DNA from: Micromonospora sp. H61
Lineage (GTDB): Bacteria; Actinomycetota; Actinomycetes; Mycobacteriales; Micromonosporaceae
NCBI RefSeq assembly: GCF_018070325.1
Contig: NZ_JAGPXY010000005.1
Span: 87,012 to 151,011 of the forward strand
Direction of reading: 5' to 3'
DNA: 64,000 bases
Shown here: positions 38,922 to 47,760 of the stretch, one piece after another
How positions within the stretch are numbered: the first letter of the stretch is position 1
Layout of the letters: every line of letters begins with the position of its first letter
The notes under the pieces: model-generated
The model's input: only the letters and a program-made list of their open reading frames with translations
What the model was told of the DNA's origin: nothing
Databases searched by the model: none
Translations under genes and position numbers: made by a program

Positions 38922-39578
38922 ATGATTGACACTGTCATCTTCGATGTTGGTGGGACCATTCTCGACGAGTCCCACGAGTTCGCTGCCTGGGCCGACTGGC
39001 TCGGCGTGCCCCGGCACACCTTCTCGGCGGTCTTCGGTGCGGTGATCGCCCGGGGTCTGGACTATCAGGAGACGTTCCGGGTCTTCCGGCCCGACTTCGA
39101 TCTCAGCATCGAGCTGGCGCGTCGGGAGGCTGCCGGCCAGCCGGAGTCGTTCGCCGAGGAGGATCTCTACCCGGACGCGCGGGGGTGCCTGGAGTCCTTG
39201 AAGGACCAGGGCCTGTTCGTCGGCCTGGCCGGCAACCAGCCAGCTCATGCGGAGGCGACGCTGCGCGATCTCGACCTTCCGGTGGACGTGATCGGCACGT
39301 CGCACGGGTGGGGTGTGGCGAAGCCGTCACCGATGTTCTTCGAGCGGGTCGTCGCCGCCGGTGGTGGTGTCGCGTCGTCGATCCTGTACGTCGGCGACCG
39401 GCCCGACAACGATGTGCGCCCGGCCCTGGAGGCGGGCATGCAGACGTGCCTGATCCGACGCGGTCCGTGGGGGCACATCCTCGACCCTTCCACAGTGGCC
39501 GAGCGGTGCCTGTTCCGGATCGACTCGCTGGGCGAACTCCCGAGCCTGATGGCGAAGCACAACGCGGCCGGCGGTTGA
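38922..39578 (+). CDS. HAD-superfamily phosphatase-like hydrolase
   Basis: 218 residues from ATG 38922 (GGGGGACGG upstream). Motif I is FDVGGTI: the nucleophile Asp is present but the usual second Asp of DxDxT is Gly, a known variant that may lower phosphatase activity. Motif II is VGLAGNQP, motif III KPSPMFF and motif IV YVGDRPDNDV. A helical cap (about 20-95) makes it subclass IA. The substrate is unknown. The stop codon sits in the loop of a terminator hairpin. Confidence 0.85.
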   Translation: MIDTVIFDVGGTILDESHEFAAWADWLGVPRHTFSAVFGAVIARGLDYQETFRVFRPDFDLSIELARREAAGQPESFAEEDLYPDARGCLESLKDQGLFVGLAGNQPAHAEATLRDLDLPVDVIGTSHGWGVAKPSPMFFERVVAAGGGVASSILYVGDRPDNDVRPALEAGMQTCLIRRGPWGHILDPSTVAERCLFRIDSLGELPSLMAKHNAAGG

Positions 39579-39591
39579 CCCGCCGGCCGCG
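39563..39591 (+). terminator. terminator hairpin 1, overlapping the HAD stop codon
   Basis: A perfect 12-base stem (CGCGGCCGGCGG with CCGCCGGCCGCG) has a TTGAC loop that contains most of the TGA stop of the HAD gene. Confidence 0.75.
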
Positions 39592-39600
39592 CCATCGTGC

Positions 39601-39640
39601 CGTCCTGGTGACCGCCCCTCCCCGGGCGGGCACCAGGACG
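39601..39640. terminator. terminator hairpin 2 between HAD and GH9 genes
   Basis: CGTCCTGGTGACCGCCC pairs with GGGCGGGCACCAGGACG (17 positions, one mismatch) around a 6-base loop. It follows hairpin 1 by 9 bases and ends 4 bases before the GH9 stop, so it can serve both convergent genes. Confidence 0.85.
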
Positions 39641-39644
39641 TCGG

Positions 39645-42254
39645 TCAGGTCAGCGAGCAGGCCGCTCCGTTGACAGTGACCAGGCCGGGGCTCGGGTTGG
39701 CGCCGCCGCCCGTCGTCGCGTTGAAGCCGAACGTCACAGTGCCGCCGGGTGCGATCTTGGCGTTGTACGACTCGTTGCGCGCGGTCACCGTCGCGCCGGA
39801 CTGGGCGACCTTCGCCAGCCACGCCTCGCGTACCCGCTGGTCACCGGTGAACGCGAAGCGCACGCTCCAGCCGTTGATGGCCGCGGTGCCCGTGTTCTGG
39901 ATGGTCAGCTGCCCGGTGAACCCGGTGCCGCCCTGCCAGGCGCCGTAGTTGGTGTAGCGCGCCGTGCAGGTGGTGGCCGGCACCGCGCCGGCGTCACCCT
40001 GGTCGGCCAGGAACGAGGAGATCCAGGTCAGCGCCGAGTTCCAGTTGATCGCCACCTCGTTTGTCGAGTACGAGTTGATGTCGTCGACGTAGCAGAACAT
40101 CGGCTCGCAGCCGGCGAGGAGTTGTGCCACGAACGGGTCCTGGAGGGCCGCGTTCGGGCCACCGGCGAGGGAGCCGGCGGGCGGTCGGGGCAGGTTCGGG
40201 TCGAGCTGGTGGCCGAAGATCCGGCTGTGCTGGTTCTGCGCCGCGTGCTCTCCCCAGCCGGTGACGTAGGAGATGTTCAGGGCGTTGCGACCGAGGATGT
40301 AGTCCATGGCCTGTACGGCGCCGTCGCGGTAAACGGGGTTGCGGGTCAGGTCGAACGCGGTGGCCAGCACCACGGCGTTGTTGATGACGTTGCTGTTGCC
40401 GCCCCAGAAGTAGCTGTTGGCGTCACCGGGCATCGGCAGCCCGTACGCCTGCCGACGCAGCTCGGCGAGGTACGTGTCGGCGGCGGCGGTGACCGAGGCG
40501 CGGACCCGGGCCAGGTCGGCGGCGGGTAGCCCGTTCGGCACGGTGGCCAGGTCGAGGCGGCCCAGCGCGGCCACGCTCTGCCAGCCGAAGCCACGTGCGT
40601 CGAAGACGTTTCCGGTGTGGTGCGGTGAGGCGGTCAGGTCGGCCAGGTAGTTCTGCGCCCCGGTGGTCAGGTACAGCTCGGCCGCCGCCCAGTAGAACTC
40701 GTCGGTGACGTTGCTGTCGTCGTACGCGCCGCCGCCGGTGCCGTCGGTCGGGCTGGCGTACACCGCCGGGTGGGCCTTGGCCGCGGCGTAGGCGGTCTTC
40801 GCGGCAGTGCCGCAGCGGGTCGCGAACGCCGCGTCGTAGGGGGCGAAGAGCCGGGCGCACTGGGCGGCGGTCGCGGCCAGGTTGAGGGTGGCAGCGGTCG
40901 ACGGCGGGTGCAGCTCGCGCGGCTGCGGGTCGTCCTGCGGCGAGAGCGGCAGCCCGGTCCAGTTCTGATCGTGGATCTTGTGGTGGACCATGCCGGCGAG
41001 CGGCTTGCCGGCGGGCACCTGCATGCGCAGCAGGAACTCCAGCTCCCAGCGCGCCTCGTCGAGGATGTCCGGCACCCCGTTGTCACGCTCGGGCACCCGC
41101 AGCGTGCCGTCGGCGAGTTCCGCGCCGCCGTTGGCGGTGGCCGCCGTCCTGGTCCGCTCGAAGGTGTTCAGCAGCTGGTAGGTGGCGATGCCGCCGTTGA
41201 CCACGTACTTGCCGTGGTCGCCGGCGTCGTACCAACCGCCGCGCACGTCCAGCGAGTAGTCGCAGACACCCGGCTGGCAGGGCACGTTGGTGTCGCCCTG
41301 GTTGGGTGCGACGCCGAGGTGGCCGGCGGGTCGGGCGTACTCGTCGCCGATCAGGTCACCGTCGATGGCGATGCCGCTGCGCTGGGCGTAGAAGAACTGC
41401 AGCGAGTCGGAGCGCAGCTGGTCGTAGAGGGCGCCGGAGATGTCGAACGGGTGGCTGGTCTCGCCGTCCACGGTGAGCGTGAGCCCGGTGCCGGGGGTGC
41501 GGTAGCTGGAGAAGTCGACAGTCTGCACGTTCTGCCCGGAGGCGGCGTCGACACCGCGAGCGGTGGTGGTGCCACTGGCCACGACGGCGCCGGCGGCGCT
41601 GCGCAGCTGCCAGGGCAGCGCTTCGGTGGCCTCGGTGACGACAGTGGCGTTCTTCGGGCCGCCGGGAAGGTAGCCGACCTGGTTGACGCGCACCCGTGGC
41701 CCGGTGTCCGGCTCGTACGGCTCGGGCGGCTCGCCGCCGCGCAGCGAGACGTCGTCCAGGCAGATGGTCTGTGCCTGGGCGGAACCGCCGACCTGGAAGA
41801 TCAGCTGGGCGCTGGGGTTGTCGTCCGGGACGGTGAAGGTCTGCTCGACCCGCTGGAGGGTGCCGGTCGCGGTGGCGTCCACTGCCGCGTACGTGGTGTA
41901 CGGGGCGCTGCCGAGCTGCAACACGGCCTTCACCGCGGCGCCGGGGGTGGCGGAGACCGCGAAGCCGAGGGTGTATTCGGCGCCGGCGATCAGCGGCACG
42001 CCGTCCTGGCCGATGCCGGCGTCCCACGGATTGGCCAGCCCGCCCGCGACTGTGGTGCAGAGCTGGCCGTCGGTGACCGCCAGCGCGCCTGTGCCGAAGG
42101 AGAACCAGGGGCTCACCCCCGCGCTGAAGTCGCCGTTGTCGATCTGCTCGGGGGCGTCCGGTGGTGGGTCGGCGTGGGCCGCGCCGGCGCCCGCGCCGGT
42201 GAGGGCCAGAGTGGTCGCCGCAGCCAACAGGAGGCGGCGTCGGGATGGCGTCAC
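39645..42254 (-). CDS. secreted family 9 cellulase with CBM4/9, Ig-like and CBM2 modules
   Basis: 869 residues from GTG 42254 (AAGGA upstream). A probable Tat signal ([15 protein letters not shown]...AHA) comes first. The modules in order are a CBM4_9-like domain ([11 protein letters not shown]...), a CelD_N Ig-like domain ([14 protein letters not shown]), the GH9 catalytic barrel ([45 protein letters not shown]) and a C-terminal CBM2 ([14 protein letters not shown]...[11 protein letters not shown]). Expected to be an endo-processive beta-1,4-glucanase. Control by a CebR/CelR-type operator at 42317. Confidence 0.95.
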   Translation of the reverse strand: MTPSRRRLLLAAATTLALTGAGAGAAHADPPPDAPEQIDNGDFSAGVSPWFSFGTGALAVTDGQLCTTVAGGLANPWDAGIGQDGVPLIAGAEYTLGFAVSATPGAAVKAVLQLGSAPYTTYAAVDATATGTLQRVEQTFTVPDDNPSAQLIFQVGGSAQAQTICLDDVSLRGGEPPEPYEPDTGPRVRVNQVGYLPGGPKNATVVTEATEALPWQLRSAAGAVVASGTTTARGVDAASGQNVQTVDFSSYRTPGTGLTLTVDGETSHPFDISGALYDQLRSDSLQFFYAQRSGIAIDGDLIGDEYARPAGHLGVAPNQGDTNVPCQPGVCDYSLDVRGGWYDAGDHGKYVVNGGIATYQLLNTFERTRTAATANGGAELADGTLRVPERDNGVPDILDEARWELEFLLRMQVPAGKPLAGMVHHKIHDQNWTGLPLSPQDDPQPRELHPPSTAATLNLAATAAQCARLFAPYDAAFATRCGTAAKTAYAAAKAHPAVYASPTDGTGGGAYDDSNVTDEFYWAAAELYLTTGAQNYLADLTASPHHTGNVFDARGFGWQSVAALGRLDLATVPNGLPAADLARVRASVTAAADTYLAELRRQAYGLPMPGDANSYFWGGNSNVINNAVVLATAFDLTRNPVYRDGAVQAMDYILGRNALNISYVTGWGEHAAQNQHSRIFGHQLDPNLPRPPAGSLAGGPNAALQDPFVAQLLAGCEPMFCYVDDINSYSTNEVAINWNSALTWISSFLADQGDAGAVPATTCTARYTNYGAWQGGTGFTGQLTIQNTGTAAINGWSVRFAFTGDQRVREAWLAKVAQSGATVTARNESYNAKIAPGGTVTFGFNATTGGGANPSPGLVTVNGAACSLT

Positions 42255-42316
42255 GGGGAGTCCTTCCGGGACGGAAAGTGGGACGGTGGTGGTGGCACTG
42301 TGATGCGAAGGGAAGC

Positions 42317-42330
42317 TGGGAGCGCTCCCA
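42317..42330. promoter_or_regulatory. CebR/CelR operator of the cellulase gene
   Basis: TGGGAGCGCTCCCA is a perfect 14-bp palindrome and identical to the operator described for CelR of Thermobifida fusca and CebR of Streptomyces. It lies 63 bases upstream of the GH9 start. It predicts derepression by cellobiose. Confidence 0.93.
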
Positions 42331-42529
42331 GGTATCGGCTCGATGTTTCCAGTGCCGGTACGCCATGTCAATTGATCTGGTTGGATGGGTTTCAGCATCC
42401 GACGAGGGCGGTCAGCCCGAGCGGCGCTCTCCGACGCGCCGCCACCCGGACGTGAGATTGGCCGCGCCACGCGCCGTCGTCCTGATCTCCTAGAGACAAC
42501 TGCGCCCTTCGCCTGGCAGGCTGCCTCCC

Positions 42530-43255
42530 ATGACCCTGAAGCTGCGTTCCGTGGGAACGAGCGACCGTGGGCTGATCCGCAGCGGAAACCAGGACGCCCT
42601 GCACGCCGGCACCTGGCTCGTCGCCGTCGCCGACGGCATGGGCGGAATGGCCGCCGGCGACCTGGCCAGTGCCCTCACCATCGACGCGGTCGTCCCGCTG
42701 GACGTGGAGACACCCGAGGACGCCCTGGTGGCCGCGCTCGAGGGCGGCATCGCGCTGGCCACCTCCCGGATCCGGCAGGCGGTCGCCGAGGATCCCGAGC
42801 GCCAGGGCATGGGCACCACGCTGACCGCCCTGCTCTTCGCCCGTACCGGCAGCTGCCTGGCGCTCGCGCACGTCGGCGACTCCCGGGCCTACCTGTACCG
42901 CGAGGGCGTGCTCAAGCAGGTCACCAGGGACGACACGTTCGTCCAGATGCTGGTGGATCAGGGCGTGATCACCGCCGACCAGGCCAGCAGCCACCCGCGC
43001 CGGGCCGTGGTCACCCAGGCGTTGCAGGGTGACGAGGTCTCCCCGTCGTACGCGACGATGGTGCCCCGGGCCGGCGACCGGTGGCTGCTGTGCAGCGACG
43101 GCCTCTCCAACGTGGTCCGCCCGGACACCCTCACCGAGGTGCTCAGCGGCTATCCGGACCGGGACGCCTGCGCCGCCAAGCTGATCGACCTGGCCCTGCA
43201 CGCCGGCGCGCCGGACAACGTCACAGTCGTGGTGGCCGACGTCGTCGAGGAGTAG
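42530..43255 (+). CDS. PP2C-family serine/threonine protein phosphatase
   Basis: 241 residues. The PPM metal motifs are complete: [44 protein letters not shown] and PDNVTVVV. There is no membrane segment or sensor domain, so it is a stand-alone cytoplasmic catalytic domain like the Stp enzymes that reverse Ser/Thr kinases. No kinase gene is adjacent. Convergent with hrpB, with only 8 bases between stops. Confidence 0.93.
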   Translation: MTLKLRSVGTSDRGLIRSGNQDALHAGTWLVAVADGMGGMAAGDLASALTIDAVVPLDVETPEDALVAALEGGIALATSRIRQAVAEDPERQGMGTTLTALLFARTGSCLALAHVGDSRAYLYREGVLKQVTRDDTFVQMLVDQGVITADQASSHPRRAVVTQALQGDEVSPSYATMVPRAGDRWLLCSDGLSNVVRPDTLTEVLSGYPDRDACAAKLIDLALHAGAPDNVTVVVADVVEE

Positions 43256-43263
43256 GCCGGCGC

Positions 43264-45804
43264 TCAGCGCCGACGTGGGGTGGCGTGCCGGGTGGGTTTC
43301 GCCGTTCCCGGATCCTCCGGCCACGGGTGCCGCGGATAGCGCCCGCGCAGCTCGGAGCGGACCTGCGGATAGCCGGTACGCCAGAACGACGCCAGGTCGG
43401 CGGTGACCGCCACCGGCCGGCCGGCGGGGGAGAGCAGGTGCAGCAGCACCGGCACCCGACCGTCGGCGATGCGGGGGGCCGCCGGCCAGCCGAACGTCTC
43501 CTGGAGCTTCACGGCGAGCACCGGCGCGGCCGGGTCGCCGTAGTCCAGCCGGATCCGAGAACCACTCGGCACCTCGATCCGCTCCGGGGCCAGCTCGTCG
43601 AGGCGGGCGGCCTGCGCCCAGGGCAGCAGCCGACGCAGCGCCGACGACACGTCGACCCGCGCCAGGTCGGCGCGGCGTCGCGCGGCGGCCAGCTCCGGGC
43701 CCAACCACGTCGGCGCGGTGTCGAGCAACGAGTCGTCGCCGACCTCCGGCCACGGCTCGCCCAGGTGGTGCCGGAGGAACGCGAGCCGCTCGCGCAGCGC
43801 CCGAGCCGCCGGCGTCCAGGGCAACAGGCCCAGCCCGTCCTGGCGCAGGCCGCTCAGCAACGCGGCGGCCACCTCCGCCCGGTCCGGCCGGTCCAGCCGC
43901 CGCTGGACCAACTCGATCGCGCCCAGCCGGGTCACCTCCCGGGCCACCACGTCCCCGTCGGACCAGCCGACCTCGCGGCCGGTGCGCAGTAACGGACCGG
44001 CCGCCTCCCGGGCCGTCGCCTCGTCCACCGGGGAGGCCCGGCGGATGCGGGCCGACGGCGCGCCGGGGGTGCGGTCCGCGACCGCCACCGCCAGCCAGTC
44101 GGACCCGGTCAGCCCCGAGCCGGCCGCCAGCTCCGCGGCGGTGCCGCCGGTCATCAGGTACGCCGAACCGCCCGGCCGCCGCACCCGGGCCAGCCGTTCC
44201 GGGTACGCCAGACCGACGAGCAGCCCGGCGGCGAGATCGTCGCTCAGTCCACCCGAGCCGGTGCGGCCGGTGGCGTCGGCGTGGCCCTTCGGCGGGGCGC
44301 CGGCGGGCAGCGCGGCCCGCAGCCGGCGTACCTCGGTGCGCCAGCGGGCTGTCGCGCCCGCGTCCACGCCGGTGCGCAGCCGACGCCAACCGGCGACCAG
44401 ATCGTCACCGGGGCCGGCCGCGCTCTCCTCGGCGAGCAGGGCGACCACCTCGGCGGCCCGGTCGGCGCCGACCCGGCCGGCGCCGTCGAGCAGCGCACGG
44501 GCCAGCCGTGGGTGCGCCCCGGCGGCGGCGATCGACCGCCCCCGCGCCGTGATCCGACCGTCGGCGTCGACAGCGCCCAGGGTCTCCAGGGTGTCCCGGG
44601 CCACCGTCATCTCGGCGGCCGGCGGCGCGTCGGGCAACGCGAGCCCGACGCCGTCCGGTCGGCCCCAGGCGGCCAGCTCCAACGCGAAGCCGGTCAGGTC
44701 GGCGGTGGCGATCTCCGGCTCGGCACGGGCGGGAAGCCGCTCGTGGGTCGCCGCCGACCAGCAGCGGTAGACGTACCCGGGGGCCTCCCGGCCGGCCCGG
44801 CCGGCCCGTTGGGTGGCGGCGGCGCGGGAGACCGGCACGGTGACCAGCGCGCCCAGCCCGCGGGCCAGGTCGATCCGGGGCACCCGGGACAGCCCGGCGT
44901 CCACCACGATCCGCACACCCGGGACGGTCAGACTGGTCTCGGCCAGCGCGGTCGCCAGCACCACCCGCCGTCGGTCCGCGCGACGCAGCGCGGCGTCCTG
45001 CTCGGCGCCGCGTTGACGGCCGTGCAGCGGCAGCAGCGCGACCGCGTCCCGCAGGTCGGCCAGCCGGCCGGTGACCGCCGCGATCTCGCCGGCCCCGGGC
45101 AGGAAGACGAGCACGTCGCCGTCGTGCTCGCGCAGCGCCCGGCGGACGGTGGCGGCCACGTGGTCGAGCAGGGCCCGGTCCACCGGCCCGGCCCCGGGCG
45201 GGGCGATCCGGCGCGCCGGTGGCGCCCAGATCCGCTCCACCGGGTGCAACGCCGAGTCGGCCCGTACCACAGGCGCTGGGGTGGGCCCGCCCAGCAGCGC
45301 GGCGAACCGGTCGGTGTCCGGGGTCGCCGACATCGCCAGTAGCCACAGGTCCGGCCGGAGGGTGGCGCGCGCCTCCACTGTGAAGGCGAGCGCGAGGTCG
45401 GCGTCGAGTTGGCGTTCGTGGCACTCGTCGAGCAGCACGGCACCCGTGCCGGGCAGCTCCGGGTCGTGGTGCAGCCGGCGGACCAGCAGACCGGTGGTGA
45501 CCACCTCGATCCGGGTGGCCGGGCCGACCCGGCGCTCGCCGCGTACCGCGTAGCCGACCCGCTCACCGACCCGCTCGCCGAGCAGCTCGGCCATGCGCCG
45601 GGCGGCGGCACGGGCCGCCACCCGGCGGGGTTGGGCGATCACCACCCGACCGGACACCCGGTCGGCCACGGCCAGCGGCGCGAGGGTGGTCTTGCCGGTG
45701 CCCGGCGGGGCCACCAGCACACCGGCGCCGGCCGCGTCGAGTGCCGCGACCAGCGCCGGCAGCACCGGACGGACCGGCAGGTCAAGTGTTACGTCGGAGA
45801 GCAC
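43264..45804 (-). CDS. hrpB: ATP-dependent helicase HrpB
   Basis: 846 residues from GTG 45804; a more distal start (45888) would add 28 poorly conserved residues. Walker A is APPGTGKTTLAP, motif II LLDECHER, motif III AMSATPD, motif VI QRAGRAGREAPG. The HA2 domain and the HrpB-specific C-terminal domain (PVLLHLLSPAGRPVAVTADLASFW) follow. A second DEAH-type helicase of the same superfamily as HrpA in this window. Its cellular role is not well defined. Confidence 0.94.
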   Translation of the reverse strand: MLSDVTLDLPVRPVLPALVAALDAAGAGVLVAPPGTGKTTLAPLAVADRVSGRVVIAQPRRVAARAAARRMAELLGERVGERVGYAVRGERRVGPATRIEVVTTGLLVRRLHHDPELPGTGAVLLDECHERQLDADLALAFTVEARATLRPDLWLLAMSATPDTDRFAALLGGPTPAPVVRADSALHPVERIWAPPARRIAPPGAGPVDRALLDHVAATVRRALREHDGDVLVFLPGAGEIAAVTGRLADLRDAVALLPLHGRQRGAEQDAALRRADRRRVVLATALAETSLTVPGVRIVVDAGLSRVPRIDLARGLGALVTVPVSRAAATQRAGRAGREAPGYVYRCWSAATHERLPARAEPEIATADLTGFALELAAWGRPDGVGLALPDAPPAAEMTVARDTLETLGAVDADGRITARGRSIAAAGAHPRLARALLDGAGRVGADRAAEVVALLAEESAAGPGDDLVAGWRRLRTGVDAGATARWRTEVRRLRAALPAGAPPKGHADATGRTGSGGLSDDLAAGLLVGLAYPERLARVRRPGGSAYLMTGGTAAELAAGSGLTGSDWLAVAVADRTPGAPSARIRRASPVDEATAREAAGPLLRTGREVGWSDGDVVAREVTRLGAIELVQRRLDRPDRAEVAAALLSGLRQDGLGLLPWTPAARALRERLAFLRHHLGEPWPEVGDDSLLDTAPTWLGPELAAARRRADLARVDVSSALRRLLPWAQAARLDELAPERIEVPSGSRIRLDYGDPAAPVLAVKLQETFGWPAAPRIADGRVPVLLHLLSPAGRPVAVTADLASFWRTGYPQVRSELRGRYPRHPWPEDPGTAKPTRHATPRRR

Positions 45805-45832
45805 GGCCCAGTCTCGCACCGGGACGGGTGCG

Positions 45833-46033
45833 TCAGGAGCGACGGACCTCGGCGACGCCGAGCACGAAGGCCCGCCAGGCCGTCGCACCGAAGGCGAGCA
45901 CCGGGCCGGAGCGGTCCTTGCTGTCCCGGACGGCGACCTGACCGTCGACTGTCGCGACCTCCACGCAGTTGCCGTTGCCGCTGCTGCGCGTGCTGGTGCG
46001 CCAGTCCGCTCGGGTCAGGTCGTACGCCGTCAT
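45833..46033 (-). CDS. DUF397 protein
   Basis: 66 residues from ATG 46033 (GAGAGGTACC upstream). The pattern DLTRADWRTSTRSSGNGNCVEV, then VAVRDSKDRSGPVLAF and WRAFV is diagnostic of DUF397. These small proteins usually follow an XRE/DUF5753 regulator in actinomycetes, as here (gap 41 bases), and the pair has been compared to regulator/antagonist modules in development. Confidence 0.92.
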   Translation of the reverse strand: MTAYDLTRADWRTSTRSSGNGNCVEVATVDGQVAVRDSKDRSGPVLAFGATAWRAFVLGVAEVRRS

Positions 46034-46074
46034 CCGCGGTACCTCTCGTCTGCGTCGGCGTGCCGCAGAAGCGG

Positions 46075-46941
46075 TCACGCAAAGTTACGAGAAGCATGCT
46101 CAAGACGGGTCAACGACGCCGTCGGATCGAGCGCCATCCGGCACAGCTCCTCGTGCAGAAGGCTATACCCGAGCACATGATCGGCTCCCTCCAGAGCCAG
46201 CCCCATCGTGAGGTTATCCAGGTAAACCACTGACGCGTCGGCGGCATCGGCGAAGTTGAGGATCACGTACGGGGTGCTCATCGCGGGATGCCCGCCAGCG
46301 GTGAAGGGCAGTACCTGGATTGTCACGTTGGGTAGCTGCGCGATCCGGCTCATGTGGACCAGTTGTTCGGCCATCACCGCGGCGCCGCCGACCGGGCGCA
46401 GGAGCACCGCCTCGTTGAGGATCACCGACAGATCGACCGGGTCCTCGCGGCGCAGCACCTCCTGCCGGCGCAGTCGGGCGGCGATCTTTCGCTCCAGACC
46501 GTCCTCGCCGGCGGTGCGCCGGAATATCTCCCGGGCGTACGCCTCGGTCTGCAGCAGTCCGGGCACCGACTCGGCCTCGTACGTGCGCAGCGCCGCGGCC
46601 TCGGCCTCCAGCCCGACGTAGAACTCGAACCACTCGGGGAGCACGTCGCTGTAGTTCTGCCACCAGCCGCGCTGCTGTGCCCCCCGGGCGATCTCGATCA
46701 GCGCCTCGGCGTCCGAACCGGTCACCTGGTACAGCGCGAGAGCGGCCCGGACGTCGCGCGGTTTGATGCCGATCTGCGCGGTCTCGATCCGGGAGAGGTT
46801 GCTCTTCGACATGTCGAGCTGACGGGCGGCCACATCGAGGGTCATGCCCGCGCGTTCCCGAAGCTGGCGGAGTTCCCGGGCGATGCGGCGTCGCCGCACG
46901 GTCGGGCTGGGGGCGGGTCGGATGGTGGGAGTGGCGGTCAC
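46075..46941 (-). CDS. XRE-family regulator with DUF5753 (BldB-associated type)
   Basis: 288 residues from GTG 46941. The N-terminal HTH (RRIARELRQLRERAGMTL, DMSKSNLSRIETAQIG) is followed by a long DUF5753-like region with WWQNYSDVLPEWFEFYVGLE, EAEAAALRTYEAESVPGLLQT and TIQVLPF. Paired with the DUF397 gene downstream. Divergent from the GPP34 gene. Confidence 0.92.
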   Translation of the reverse strand: MTATPTIRPAPSPTVRRRRIARELRQLRERAGMTLDVAARQLDMSKSNLSRIETAQIGIKPRDVRAALALYQVTGSDAEALIEIARGAQQRGWWQNYSDVLPEWFEFYVGLEAEAAALRTYEAESVPGLLQTEAYAREIFRRTAGEDGLERKIAARLRRQEVLRREDPVDLSVILNEAVLLRPVGGAAVMAEQLVHMSRIAQLPNVTIQVLPFTAGGHPAMSTPYVILNFADAADASVVYLDNLTMGLALEGADHVLGYSLLHEELCRMALDPTASLTRLEHASRNFA

Positions 46942-47082
46942 CGTCCGAGTCTGCCACGACAAGATCCGCAGGTCGCAGATGTACGGAGTGCAACTTTCAA
47001 ATCTGGGAGTTGCGTTGCAGTAGCTGTCGGTGCATCCTTTCCCGGTCGCGATCACTGTGGACACACCTGTGCGGGAGGACCG

Positions 47083-47709
47083 TTGCTCATCGCCGACGAG
47101 TTCTTCCTGATCGCACACAACGACAGTCGCGGCAAGGCCAAACTGCACCCGGCGGCGACCGGGCTCGGGCTGGCCGGCGGGCTCCTCGGCGAGCTGATCC
47201 TTTATGGACATGTCACAGTCGCGGCCGGGCAGATCACCGTCATCGACCGGCGTCCGCCGGCCGACGCCCTGGCGCACACGGTGCTGGACCAGTTGGTCGG
47301 TGAGTCCCAGCACCGGGAGCTGCGCACCTGGCTGAGCTTCCTGGCCCAGAGCGCCACGACCTCGGTGGGGGAGCGGTTGGCCCGCGCCGGGGTGCTGCGC
47401 CGCCAGGAGAGCCGCCGGCTGTTGCGTACCTCGGTCAGCTACCTGCCGATCGACCTCAACGCGGTGGCCTGGCCGGCCACCCGGCTACGGGCCCTGCTGG
47501 ACCGGCCGGACCCGCCGGGCGTGCCGGACGCCCTGCTGCTCGGCCTGGTCGTGGCCGCGGGGCTGACCCGCGAGGTGCTGTGGAGCGCCGGCCCCCGCGC
47601 GCACCACCGGCTGAACGTCCTCATCCCCGCGCTGCCGGCGCCACTCAAGGAACTCGTCGGGCACACCGAGGCCGCCGTCGGCGCCGCCGTGCTGCGCGGC
47701 ATTCCCTGA
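47083..47709 (+). CDS. GPP34 (Golgi phosphoprotein 3)-like protein
   Basis: 208 residues from TTG 47083, which is the only start with a good RBS (GGGAGGACC). The GPP34 pattern is LIADEFFLIAHNDSRGKAKLHPAATGLGLAGGLLGEL, then the VLDQLVGESQHRELRTWLSFL region and a hydrophobic end. In eukaryotes GPP34/GOLPH3 binds phosphatidylinositol-4-phosphate. Actinomycetes carry many paralogues of unknown role. A poly-C tract separates it from the permease gene. Confidence 0.88.
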   Translation: MLIADEFFLIAHNDSRGKAKLHPAATGLGLAGGLLGELILYGHVTVAAGQITVIDRRPPADALAHTVLDQLVGESQHRELRTWLSFLAQSATTSVGERLARAGVLRRQESRRLLRTSVSYLPIDLNAVAWPATRLRALLDRPDPPGVPDALLLGLVVAAGLTREVLWSAGPRAHHRLNVLIPALPAPLKELVGHTEAAVGAAVLRGIP

Positions 47710-47710
47710 T

Positions 47711-47720
47711 CCCCCCCCCC
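47711..47720 (+). repeat. C10 homopolymer tract
   Basis: Ten consecutive C residues lie just after the GPP34 stop and 41 bases before the permease start. Such a run is prone to length change and is very unusual in the rest of the window. Confidence 0.9.
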
Positions 47721-47760
47721 GGTAACCCCCAACCCTCCCCTCGACAATCGGAGTAGTCGT

